Assembly: GCA_964533185.1 (NCBI GenBank)
Contig: CAZHLD010000074.1
Coordinates: forward strand, 1 to 15,346
DNA from: CAZHLD01 sp964533185
GTDB lineage: Bacteria; Acidobacteriota; Terriglobia; Acidiferrales; UBA7541
DNA length: 15,346 nt
Direction: 5' to 3'
Shown: positions 6,028 to 12,790 of the stretch, in pieces
Layout of the letters: every line of letters begins with the position of its first letter
Position numbering within the stretch: position 1 is the stretch's first letter
Translations under genes and position numbers: made by a program
Notes under the pieces: model-generated
The model's input: the letters and a program-made list of their open reading frames with translations, nothing else
Database searches by the model: none
What the model was told of the DNA's origin: nothing

Positions 6028-7044
6028 TTACGGCCTTGCCGTGGGAGGGAAGAAGAGCAGCGGGAGGTCGCGGGAGGTGCGCAGGCCGGCGGGGGCGTCG
6101 AGCAGCGGCGGGATGGAATTGACGACCACCGAGGCGGTGGCGATGTCGCCGTGGGTGCCGCCGGGGACGACCAGGCGAATGTTGGGCTGGCCCTCGAGCT
6201 CGACCGTATCGCCCGATTCAGCCGCACCGACGTACATCTGCAGCTCCATGTAGATTTTTTCTTCGCCGCGGGCGAGGCCGCGCGCGATCTGGTGGACGCC
6301 GGCGGCCTGGCCGGGGGCCACCTCGAGAAATTCCGTTTTCACTTTCGACTTCGCCACCACCGGCTCAATCGTCTCGATGATTTCGTCCACGGCGAGGCCC
6401 AGGCCGTCGGAGACCATGGCCACCGACTCGGGCAGGCCGTGGTGCTTGATGACGCCGGCGGCCACCTGCGCGCGAAATTCTTCCACGCTCATTCCGGCTC
6501 CGATTTTTTTCTGCAGCGGCAGGCGGCGCTTGGAGGCGTCCACAATCCGCACCGCCCGCGCCCGCGTGATCCGCTGTGAGACAGTCGAGAGCGTCAGCAC
6601 CAGCTTGTCCATCACGAAGCCCGGGTTGACGCCCGTGCCCACCAGCGCCACGCCCCAGTCTTTGGCCGTCGCGTCGAGCTGCTTCGAGAGGTCCGGATAC
6701 TTGCGGAAGGGGTAGGCGAGCTCTTCGCACGTCGATACCACGCACGACTCCGCGGCGAGGCACTCGAGGAGCTGCTCCATCACGTTGGGCAGGTAGGAGG
6801 ACGTCGAGTGGAGGACGACGTCGGCCGCTTCGCCCAGCACCGCCGCTGCGTCGGCGGAAATTTTCACGCCCCAGGGAGCGTCGGGCGCGCCGACCACTTC
6901 GCCCAGGTCGCGGCCGGCCTTGGCGGGGTCTTTGTCAATCGCGCCGATGACTTCGATGGCCTGCTTTTCGCGCATCAGGCGCACGATGGCCGCGCCGATG
7001 GGGCCGACTCCGTACTGGATGGCGCGAATTTTCTTGCGGGCCAT
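6028..7044 (-). CDS. Dihydrodipicolinate reductase-like / 2,4-diaminopentanoate dehydrogenase family protein
   Basis: The 338-residue protein starting MARKKIRAIQYGVGPIGAAI has an N-terminal Rossmann motif (GVGPIG), a central STSSYLP segment at the usual nucleotide/substrate boundary, and the conserved GTGVNPGFVMD motif. These are typical of proteins related to 2,4-diaminopentanoate dehydrogenase, the oxidoreductase of ornithine fermentation, and more distantly to DapB. The real substrate is unknown, since no ornithine aminomutase or thiolase genes lie nearby. The ATG at 7044 is chosen because upstream codons do not continue the domain; no strong ribosome site is seen. The gene converges on vapC with only four bases between stops, so transcripts from the two sides should overlap. 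Confidence 0.82.
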   Translation of the reverse strand: MARKKIRAIQYGVGPIGAAIVRLMREKQAIEVIGAIDKDPAKAGRDLGEVVGAPDAPWGVKISADAAAVLGEAADVVLHSTSSYLPNVMEQLLECLAAESCVVSTCEELAYPFRKYPDLSKQLDATAKDWGVALVGTGVNPGFVMDKLVLTLSTVSQRITRARAVRIVDASKRRLPLQKKIGAGMSVEEFRAQVAAGVIKHHGLPESVAMVSDGLGLAVDEIIETIEPVVAKSKVKTEFLEVAPGQAAGVHQIARGLARGEEKIYMELQMYVGAAESGDTVELEGQPNIRLVVPGGTHGDIATASVVVNSIPPLLDAPAGLRTSRDLPLLFFPPTARP

Positions 7045-7080
7045 GGGTCGTTGCTCGCTGTGCGATGCAGGTGAGACGAT

Positions 7081-7110
7081 ACCATAATGTAAAATTCCCT
7101 GATGTGGCAA
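7081..7110 (-). promoter_or_regulatory. Possible promoter for the 6028-7044 gene
   Basis: On the minus strand TTGCCA (7110-7105) and TATGGT (7086-7081) are spaced by 18 bases, in an AT-rich patch about 40 bases before the start codon. The match is moderate (four of six in each hexamer, or a little better at -35). Confidence 0.4.
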
Positions 7111-7134
7111 GATAAGAGTCCGCTGGCATGTAGC

Positions 7135-7196
7135 GCCGGGTCGCAGACCCGGCATCTCTTGGTTTGCAGGGGCGTCCGCCGCGGCGGACGCTCCTG
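7135..7196. repeat. Two adjacent strong palindromes (repeat families D and E)
   Basis: GCCGGGTC (7135-7142) and GACCCGGC (7146-7153) form a perfect hairpin with loop GCA. A second, CAGGGGCGTCCGCC (7167-7180) with GGCGGACGCTCCTG (7183-7196), pairs at 13 of 14 positions with one G-T. They sit between the divergent genes starting at 7044 and 7238. Their form and wording (TAGCGCCGGGTCGCAGACCC) look like dispersed REP-like repeats, not operators. Confidence 0.7.
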
Positions 7197-7237
7197 CGTG
7201 AATTCATCTTCGTTATCCGGGGAGCAGAGGAGGTTTC

Positions 7238-7528
7238 ATGGGACGCGAAAAACTGAGCGAACAGGAAATTACCGCTGAGGCAGCAGAGCTGCCGGGTTGG
7301 AGCGTGGCCGCGGGGAAGCTGCGGCGCACGTTTACGTTCAAAGATTTCAGCGAGGCGTGGGGGTTTATGTCGCGCGTCGCGCTGGCCGCGGAGAAAATGG
7401 ACCACCACCCGGACTGGTCGAATGTGTGGAACCGGGTGACGATCGAGCTTTCCACGCACGACGCCGGCGGCCTCACCAAGAACGACTTTGCCCTCGCCGC
7501 CAAAATCAACGTACTCGTCGCGCCGTAG
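7238..7528 (+). CDS. phhB: Pterin-4a-carbinolamine dehydratase
   Basis: The enzyme dehydrates 4a-hydroxytetrahydrobiopterin during pterin recycling, usually alongside phenylalanine hydroxylase; some homologues act elsewhere in pterin metabolism. The 96-residue length is standard. The signature HHPDW is at 56-60, preceded by EKMD, and the third active-site element STHD (H74, D75) followed by GGLTKNDFALA is intact. GAGGAGG lies just before the ATG. No phenylalanine hydroxylase gene is in the window, so the biological partner is not shown here. Confidence 0.93.
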   Translation: MGREKLSEQEITAEAAELPGWSVAAGKLRRTFTFKDFSEAWGFMSRVALAAEKMDHHPDWSNVWNRVTIELSTHDAGGLTKNDFALAAKINVLVAP

Positions 7529-7541
7529 CGCCGGAATGGGC

Positions 7542-7689
7542 TGTGCCTGTCATTCTGAGCGACGGCGCTTGGCACCGGAGCGAAGAATCCCTCCGATTTC
7601 GTCTTCGAAATATGCACGCAAAAGTACGGCACCGTCAGAGGGATTCTTCGGCCCGACCGAAGCCGTCGTGCCTCAGAATGACAGGCACA
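7542..7689. repeat. 148-bp nested inverted repeat, MITE/REP-like (family F)
   Basis: The outer arms TGTGCCTGTCATTCTGAG (7542-7559) and their exact complement (7672-7689) are perfect over 18 bases. Inside them CGAAGAATCCCTC (7581-7593) and its exact complement (7638-7650) form a second 13-base pair. A central 44-base loop contains TTTCGTCTTCGAAA. No transposase is encoded. The element fills the gap between convergent phhB and the fusion-protein gene, where its hairpin could end transcription from both sides. Confidence 0.88.
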
Positions 7690-7698
7690 CGGCTGCGC

Positions 7699-8742
7699 CT
7701 ACGGGCGGGGAGGGGAGACCTGGATGAAGGCGTCCACGCGGAGGCCGAGGGGCAGCTCGCGGGCGGAGTCGAGCTCGACCAGCGTCTCAAGAATCTTCGT
7801 GTCCACGCGCTCGGTGGGCTCGTCGGTGCGGACATTTTTCTTGCCGAGCAGACGGCCGACACGCACCACGCGCCCCCAGAATCTCTGTCCGGGGAAGGCG
7901 TCGGCGGTGACGTAGGCGCGCTGACCGACGGCAATCTTGCTGACGTCGGTTTCGTCCACGTCCACGCGGACGCGGCGGGTGGAGTCGTCGGCGAGCGTCA
8001 GGATGGGGGAATCGAACTGCGTGGAGACGCTTTCGCCGGCGCGGCGGTGCTTGCGCAGAACGGTGCCGTTAAGCGGTGAGCGGATGTAGGTTTTCTCGAG
8101 CCACGCCCGCGCTTCGTCAAGCTGCGCCCGGGAAAATCCGACAGCGGCTTCGGCGCGCGAGCGGTCTTCTTCGCGGGCGTCGGCTTCGACCAGGTCGTGG
8201 CGCTCCTTCGCGGCTTCATAGCGGCCCTTGGCGACGCCAAATTCGCGCTCGGCGCGGTCGGCTTCTTCCTTCGCGAAAACTCCCTGACGGTAGCCGGTGA
8301 TGCGGCGCTCCATCTCCACGCGCGCGTTTTCGAGCACGGCTTCGGCGGCCTGCGCATCGGCGCGGGCCTCGCGGCGCTCCTGCGAGCGCGCGCCATTCAC
8401 CACGCGGCGGAGCTCGGCTTCGCGCTGACGCAGTGCGGCTTCGGCGGAGGCGACGCGGGCCACATAGTCGGAATTCACAAGACGCGCGAGCACCTGGCCC
8501 TGCGCGACGCGGTCGCCTTCTTCAACTTCGACGGCCACGAGGCGCCCGCCGATCTCGGCGCTGACTTTCACTTCCTCGGAGATGGCTTCGACACGACCGG
8601 GCGCGGCGACAAGCGTTTCCCCTGCGGCCGGCGCTGGTGCGGCTTCGCGCGATGAGGCGCCCTGCTGGCGCGAGAGCGGCACCAGCGTACCGGTGCTGAC
8701 AACAGCAAGTGCAAGTATGGCGATGATCCATCTGCGTTTCAT
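7699..8742 (-). CDS. HlyD/DevB-type membrane fusion protein
   Basis: This is the periplasmic adaptor of a tripartite ABC exporter, linking the inner-membrane transporter to an outer-membrane channel. The 347-residue protein starts MKRRWIIAILALAVV, with a signal anchor to about residue 22. The first half of a barrel-sandwich (lipoyl-like) domain follows (PGRVEAISEEVKVSAEIGGR, then VEEGDRVAQGQVLARL). A long charged helical hairpin spans about 95-205, then the second barrel half (TYIRSPLNGTVLRKHRRAGE), and a beta-barrel domain with DVDETDVSKIAVGQ. The ATG at 8742 follows AGGGAG; a longer frame from 8895 would overlap the ATPase gene. It is the last gene of the tetR-led operon, 10 bases after the ATPase stop. 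Confidence 0.92.
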   Translation of the reverse strand: MKRRWIIAILALAVVSTGTLVPLSRQQGASSREAAPAPAAGETLVAAPGRVEAISEEVKVSAEIGGRLVAVEVEEGDRVAQGQVLARLVNSDYVARVASAEAALRQREAELRRVVNGARSQERREARADAQAAEAVLENARVEMERRITGYRQGVFAKEEADRAEREFGVAKGRYEAAKERHDLVEADAREEDRSRAEAAVGFSRAQLDEARAWLEKTYIRSPLNGTVLRKHRRAGESVSTQFDSPILTLADDSTRRVRVDVDETDVSKIAVGQRAYVTADAFPGQRFWGRVVRVGRLLGKKNVRTDEPTERVDTKILETLVELDSARELPLGLRVDAFIQVSPPRP

Positions 8743-8752
8743 GGCTTTCTCC

Positions 8753-9508
8753 CTAATCTGCAACCACAGAACCCTCTGTTTCCACCGGCAGGAAAGACGG
8801 CGCGACAATTTCTTCCGTGCGCGACGATGGCTTGGCGACGATGCGGCCGTCTTCGATGTGGACGATGCGGTCGCCGAACTCGAGCATGCGCGCATCGTGC
8901 GTGACCAGCACCACGGCGCGGCCGCGTTCGTGCGCCAGCTCGCGCAGTAGCTCGATGACGGCGCGCCCGCTTGACCAATCGAGCGCCGCCGTCGGCTCGT
9001 CGGCCAGAACGATGGACGGCTCGCCCGCCAGCGCCCGAGCGATGGCCACGCGCTGCTTCTGCCCGCCGCTCAGGTCGGCCGGATAGGTTTGGAATTTGTC
9101 GGCGAGTCCCACCTGTTCGAGCAGTTGCCGCGCGCGGCGGCGCGCCTCGAGCCCGCGAATGTTTTTCAGGTCCAGCGCCAGCTCGACGTTTTCCGCTGCG
9201 GTGAGCGTGGGGAAAAGATTGAAGCCCTGAAAGACGAAGCCGATGTGCGCAAGACGCACAGCGGGGAGATCGTTTTCGCCGAGGCCGGTAACCTCGCGGC
9301 CGTTGATACGCACGCTGCCGGAGGTGGGTTGCAGGATGCAGCCCATCACGGAAAGCAGCGTGGTCTTGCCGCTGCCGGAGGGGCCCATGAGCAGGACCAG
9401 CTCGCCGCGGGCGACCTCGAGGTGCACACCGTCGAGCGCGCGAACGGCGGCAGTGCCTTCGCCGAAAACTTTCGCCACGCCGTGAACTGAGATCGCTGCT
9501 GTTGTCAT
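8753..9508 (-). CDS. ABC exporter ATP-binding subunit, DevA/LolD/MacB-like
   Basis: This 251-residue ATPase has all the motifs: Walker A GPSGSGKT (42-49), Q-loop Gln 94 in FVFQGFNLF, signature LSGGQ (146-150), Walker B IVLADEPT (166-173) and H-loop His 204. The FNLFPTLTAAENVELAL wording belongs to the lipoprotein/macrolide-exporter class that works with FtsX-type permeases. It should power the permease and adaptor on either side. The ATG at 9508 is chosen because the frame upstream is formed by a 14-base tandem repeat and then by the permease gene read in another frame. No clear ribosome site precedes it; the tandem repeat occupies that place. Confidence 0.95.
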   Translation of the reverse strand: MTTAAISVHGVAKVFGEGTAAVRALDGVHLEVARGELVLLMGPSGSGKTTLLSVMGCILQPTSGSVRINGREVTGLGENDLPAVRLAHIGFVFQGFNLFPTLTAAENVELALDLKNIRGLEARRRARQLLEQVGLADKFQTYPADLSGGQKQRVAIARALAGEPSIVLADEPTAALDWSSGRAVIELLRELAHERGRAVVLVTHDARMLEFGDRIVHIEDGRIVAKPSSRTEEIVAPSFLPVETEGSVVAD

Positions 9509-9516
9509 CGAAATCC

Positions 9517-9558
9517 GTATCTCGTAACTCGCAATTCGTAACTCGAAATTCGAAACTC
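9517..9558. repeat. Three tandem 14-bp units in the permease-ATPase gap
   Basis: The plus strand reads GTATCTCGTAACTC, GCAATTCGTAACTC and GAAATTCGAAACTC consecutively at 9517-9530, 9531-9544 and 9545-9558. The tract fills almost the whole 52-base gap between the permease stop and the ATPase start. It is much more AT-rich than the flanking genes. Confidence 0.85.
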
Positions 9559-9560
9559 GA

Positions 9561-10685
9561 TCATCCCTTGAACACCATCGCCGGGTCGAGTTTAGTGACC
9601 TTGTTGATCGAGACAATCGAGGCGCCGATGCACATCGCCAGGGCCACGAAAAACATCGCCGCGCCCAGCTCCCACGGCAGCAGAATCGCCGCGCCGCCCG
9701 AAGCCGAAGCGCGCACAATAAACAGGCTCGCCACCAGCGCGAGGACGTAGCCAATCACGGCGCTCAAAACGGCCTGCTGGATGATGACGCGATAAATGTA
9801 TCGGTTCGACGCACCCATGGCTTTGAGCGTGCCGAACTCGCGGAGATGGTCCATCGTGGTGGCGTAGATCGTCTGCGCGACCACGACCACGCCGACGATC
9901 AGTCCCATCACCGCCGCAAGAAGCACAGCAATGCCCGCCCCCGTGGTAAACATCCAGTAGAACCGCGTCTTGCCGCTGAACTCGGCGGTGGTGAAGACGT
10001 CCACGTCCTCCAGGTGCGCGGCCAGCGTACGCTGGAGCGCGCGGACGTCGGTGCCCGGCGCGGCTTTCACCAGGATGAACAGCGTCTGGTCTTCGCGCAG
10101 CAGGCCGTAGCCGAGCGCGTTCTTGAAGGAAGTGAAGACGTAGGGCGAAGTGGTGAACGAACGGATGCCCTGGGTGAACCCCACCACGCGCGCCCGGCGG
10201 CCCTGGATCTCGACCACCTGGCCAAGATGGGTGACGCCGAGCTTTTCGCGGTAGAAGGTGTCGAGAAGGACGGCATCAGGCGACTTCACGTCCTCGGGGC
10301 GGCCCGCGACGAGGTTCCACGGGCCGCCGAGCGGATTATCCGGATTGAAGCCGACAATGATGATGCCTTCGTGGCCGCCATCGGGCCGCTGCCAATCCGA
10401 AAAGCGCGCGATGTATTTCTCGGCGGAGGCGACGCCGGGGGTGGCCAGAACCTGATACAGCTTGCGCTCGGAGAAGGGATTGGCCTGCTCGAGGTAAGGC
10501 ACGCGGTCGGCCATGACCCACAGGTCCGCGCCGGAGTGATCGATCAGCGCAGAAGTGGTGGACGTGAAGCCGATGAAAAGACCCACCTGGACCACGATGA
10601 GCACGATGGCGAAGACAATCCCGGTCAGCGTCACGCTGAACCGGACTTTGTCGTGGAAGAGATTGCGCCAGGCAAGTGAAGCCAT
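9561..10685 (-). CDS. DevC/FtsX-type ABC exporter permease
   Basis: The 374-residue protein opens MASLAWRNLFHDKVRFSVTLTGIVFA, as in the DevC family of cyanobacterial heterocyst-envelope exporters and related proteins. It has one N-terminal membrane helix (about 17-40), a large extracytoplasmic domain (about 41-250), then three helices (about 251-276, 305-323, 335-358). The loop HLREFGTLKAMGASNRYI after the second helix is the coupling region that touches the ATPase in FtsX/MacB permeases. With the adjacent ATPase and fusion protein it makes a complete inner-membrane exporter. Substrates of such exporters include glycolipids, lipoproteins and drugs; none is indicated here. It begins 39 bases after tetR on the same strand. 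Confidence 0.92.
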   Translation of the reverse strand: MASLAWRNLFHDKVRFSVTLTGIVFAIVLIVVQVGLFIGFTSTTSALIDHSGADLWVMADRVPYLEQANPFSERKLYQVLATPGVASAEKYIARFSDWQRPDGGHEGIIIVGFNPDNPLGGPWNLVAGRPEDVKSPDAVLLDTFYREKLGVTHLGQVVEIQGRRARVVGFTQGIRSFTTSPYVFTSFKNALGYGLLREDQTLFILVKAAPGTDVRALQRTLAAHLEDVDVFTTAEFSGKTRFYWMFTTGAGIAVLLAAVMGLIVGVVVVAQTIYATTMDHLREFGTLKAMGASNRYIYRVIIQQAVLSAVIGYVLALVASLFIVRASASGGAAILLPWELGAAMFFVALAMCIGASIVSINKVTKLDPAMVFKG

Positions 10686-10708
10686 TTTCGTTTTCCGTTA
10701 GAACCTTG

Positions 10709-10726
10709 AGCGAGTCAAAACTCGCT
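10709..10726. other. Hairpin at the tetR end
   Basis: AGCGAGT (10709-10715) and ACTCGCT (10720-10726) form a perfect 7-base stem with a four-base loop, overlapping the tetR stop codon. No T tract follows on the minus strand, so it is unlikely to stop all transcription. It could reduce permease expression relative to tetR or protect an mRNA end. Confidence 0.4.
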
Positions 10727-11351
10727 AGGCGCGGGCTTCGAGGCCCGTCACCATCGAGTCCACCACCAGATTGATCACCTGCTCGCGGTCGCCCCACGGG
10801 AAATGCGAGTGCACAATCAGCAGCGACGTAATCCCGTGCACCGCGGCCCAGAGCGCGCGGCTGGCCGTTTCCACGTCCACGCCACGGAACTTCCCGGCGG
10901 CGATGCACGCGGCCACGCTGTTGCGCAAGTAGGCGAACGCTCTCATGCCCTGCGAATCTTCGGCCAGGTGGAGCGCGGCATCCTCGGGCGGCGCCTGCTC
11001 GTAAGGGACGACGAAGCTGGCCAGGTAGTGCTGCGGGTGCTTCAGCCCGAAGGCGATGTAAGTCCGCAGGCCTCTTTTTAGATGTGTGACCGGGTCGGCC
11101 GGCTCCCGGTCGAGCGCGGCAAACTCCTCGAGCAGCTTGGCGAAGGTCTCTTGGCAAATGGAGAAAAGCAGCTCGGCCTTGTCCTTGAAATAGAGGTAAA
11201 TGGTGGTGGGAGAGTATTCGATTTTTTCGGCCACCCGGCGCATGGTCACGTTTTCATAGCCTTCTCGGACGAAGAGGTCGCGGGCAGCGGCGAGAATTTC
11301 TTCGCGAAGTGCGAGTTTGTGTCGGGCGCGGCGTTCGAGGGTGAGGGCCAT
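10725..11351 (-). CDS. TetR-family transcriptional repressor
   Basis: This 208-residue regulator begins MALTLERRARHKLALREEIL. The TetR DNA-binding domain is clear: AARDLFVREGYENVTMRRVAEKI with the recognition helix YSPTTIYLYFKDKAELL (about residues 21-67). The remaining all-helical part would bind a ligand and dimerise. An ATG at 11369 is in frame, but GAGAGG lies between the two ATGs and fits 11351 better. It is the first gene of an exporter operon and sits just below a promoter with overlapping palindromic half-sites, so it most likely represses itself and the exporter, being released by an exporter substrate. Confidence 0.93.
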   Translation of the reverse strand: MALTLERRARHKLALREEILAAARDLFVREGYENVTMRRVAEKIEYSPTTIYLYFKDKAELLFSICQETFAKLLEEFAALDREPADPVTHLKRGLRTYIAFGLKHPQHYLASFVVPYEQAPPEDAALHLAEDSQGMRAFAYLRNSVAACIAAGKFRGVDVETASRALWAAVHGITSLLIVHSHFPWGDREQVINLVVDSMVTGLEARA

Positions 11352-11373
11352 ATTCAGAACACCTCTCATTTAT

Positions 11374-11400
11374 TTAACGTCGTTAACTGTACAGCGTTAA
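11374..11400. promoter_or_regulatory. Candidate TetR operator
   Basis: TTAAC-GTC-GTTAA (11374-11386) is a perfect 13-base palindrome. The GTTAAC at 11382-11387 also pairs with GTTAA at 11396-11400, giving three spaced TTAAC-type half-sites. They cover the -10 region of the predicted tetR promoter, the expected place for an autorepressor. Confidence 0.6.
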
Positions 11401-11414
11401 GTTTTCCCTGTCAA
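11386..11414 (-). promoter_or_regulatory. Predicted sigma-70 promoter for the tetR-exporter operon
   Basis: On the minus strand a perfect TTGACA (11414-11409) and TACAGT (11391-11386) are separated by exactly 17 bases. Transcription would begin near 11379, about 28 bases before the tetR ATG, and run through the exporter genes. Confidence 0.7.
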
Positions 11415-11436
11415 GGGCTATTTGTTGTGGAGGGTC

Positions 11437-12657
11437 TTACTGGCCGCCGACGGCGCGTAGGCGAGAGACGGTCCCGGCGCCGAGCTGCAAAACGAAGATC
11501 TCGCCGGCGGCGTCCTGGCCGAAAGAGCTCAATTCGAAGCGCGGGACGGAGAGAAGTTCGGAACGGGTCCACTGGCCCTGGGCGTTCTGAATGAGGCTCC
11601 AGACGCGGCCGCTGATGAAATCGCCAAACACATAGAAGCCGGCGAAATTCGGGATGCGGGTGCCGCGATAGACGTAGCCGCCGGTGACGGATTCGTCGCC
11701 CGAGTTGTGGTCGTAGGCAAAGATGGGCAGGGTGAGGCCGGAGGTATTGCAGCCGATGGCGGGCGAGAAGCACTGAAACCCTTCCAGGATGTTCCAGCCG
11801 AGGTTGGCGCCGCGGAGGTTGTTGGCGGCGTCCATATCAATCTCTTCGAAGCGGTCCTGGCCAACGTCGGCGATGAAGAGCCGCCCGTTTTGGCGGTCGA
11901 AGGAGATGCGCCAGGGGTTGCGCAGGCCGAGCGCCCAGATTTCGTCCGTGGGCACGACTTGGCCGGCGAAGGGGTTCGAAGAGGGGACGGTGTAGGCGTT
12001 GCCGCGGCCGCTGCCGCCTCCGCAGACGGCGTTGACGCGCAGGATTTTTCCGAGCCGCGAGCGGACGTTCTGTCCGTTCATAAAGGTGTCGCCGCCTCCG
12101 CCGCCGTCGCCCAGCGCAATGTAGAGAAAGCCGTCGTTGGGGCTGAAGGCCAGCGCGCCGCCATTGTGGTTGATGTCGGGCTGGTCGATGGTCATAAGGA
12201 TGGACTCGGTGGTGGCCGCCGTGTTGGCCGAGGGCGGGGTGGCGCGGTACTCGGAGATGATGGTTTGGAAGCGGCCGTTGCGGCGCGTGGTGTAGTTGAC
12301 GTAGAAGCAGCCGTTCTGGCTGAAGGCGGGGTGGAAGGCCAGGCCCAGCAGGCCGCCTTCGCCGTCGGTGGCGACGCCGCGCAGGGTGGCGATGTCGAGG
12401 AATGCGCCGGGAAGCACGGTGCCGTCCGTCCGCAGGATGCGGATGCGCCCGCTGCGCTCGACCACAAACATGCGCGAGGAGCCGTCGTTAGGCTGCTGAA
12501 GGTCGGTCGGGTTCGCGAAGCCTGTAGCGACCGTGACCAGCTCAAGCGGCGGGGGCGGCGACGGCGGATTGGGCGGCGGTGGGCTCGAGCCGGTTTCGGC
12601 CGTGCAGCCGGTGAGAAGCGTGGCCAGTGCCAGAGCCAAAAAGGGTCGTTCGCGCAT
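11437..12657 (-). CDS. PQQ-dependent sugar dehydrogenase, lipoprotein
   Basis: This is a soluble-type glucose/sorbosone dehydrogenase-like six-bladed beta-propeller that uses PQQ to oxidise aldose sugars outside the cytoplasm. The 406-residue protein begins with a lipoprotein signal peptide, MRERPFLALALATLLTGC (lipobox LTGC, Cys about 18). A proline-rich tether follows, then the propeller. Family motifs include GGLLGLAFHPAF, the catalytic-region INHNGGALAFSPNDG, YIALGDGG, GLRNPWRISFD, ADVGQDRFEEID, LGWNILEG and GGYVYRG. The ATG at 12657 is fixed by the signal peptide; a longer frame from 12891 would bury it. No ribosome site is seen, and a -10-like TACAAT lies only seven bases upstream, so the mRNA may be leaderless. 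PQQ synthesis genes are not in the window. Confidence 0.92.
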   Translation of the reverse strand: MRERPFLALALATLLTGCTAETGSSPPPPNPPSPPPPLELVTVATGFANPTDLQQPNDGSSRMFVVERSGRIRILRTDGTVLPGAFLDIATLRGVATDGEGGLLGLAFHPAFSQNGCFYVNYTTRRNGRFQTIISEYRATPPSANTAATTESILMTIDQPDINHNGGALAFSPNDGFLYIALGDGGGGGDTFMNGQNVRSRLGKILRVNAVCGGGSGRGNAYTVPSSNPFAGQVVPTDEIWALGLRNPWRISFDRQNGRLFIADVGQDRFEEIDMDAANNLRGANLGWNILEGFQCFSPAIGCNTSGLTLPIFAYDHNSGDESVTGGYVYRGTRIPNFAGFYVFGDFISGRVWSLIQNAQGQWTRSELLSVPRFELSSFGQDAAGEIFVLQLGAGTVSRLRAVGGQ

Positions 12658-12663
12658 GAGCCT

Positions 12664-12669
12664 ATTGTA
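12664..12669 (-). promoter_or_regulatory. -10-like TACAAT placing transcription start at the ATG
   Basis: On the minus strand TACAAT (12669-12664) matches five of six consensus bases. A start seven bases downstream falls on the A of the ATG at 12657. The -35 position (TTCGCC, 17 bases upstream) is weak. Confidence 0.4.
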
Positions 12670-12790
12670 ACGGTTTCGGTCGGTCGGGCGAACTGGCCCG
12701 AAGGGCAGTATCATCCATTCTACCAAGGAGGGGGCGCTTGCCGGCGGATCTTCGCGGGTGGCTTGGAAAGTGGAAAGAGTGACCGGTGGC

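Noticed and set aside
7135..7689. CRISPR array because of clustered palindromes.
   Set aside because: The palindromes differ from each other, with no regularly spaced identical repeats or spacers.
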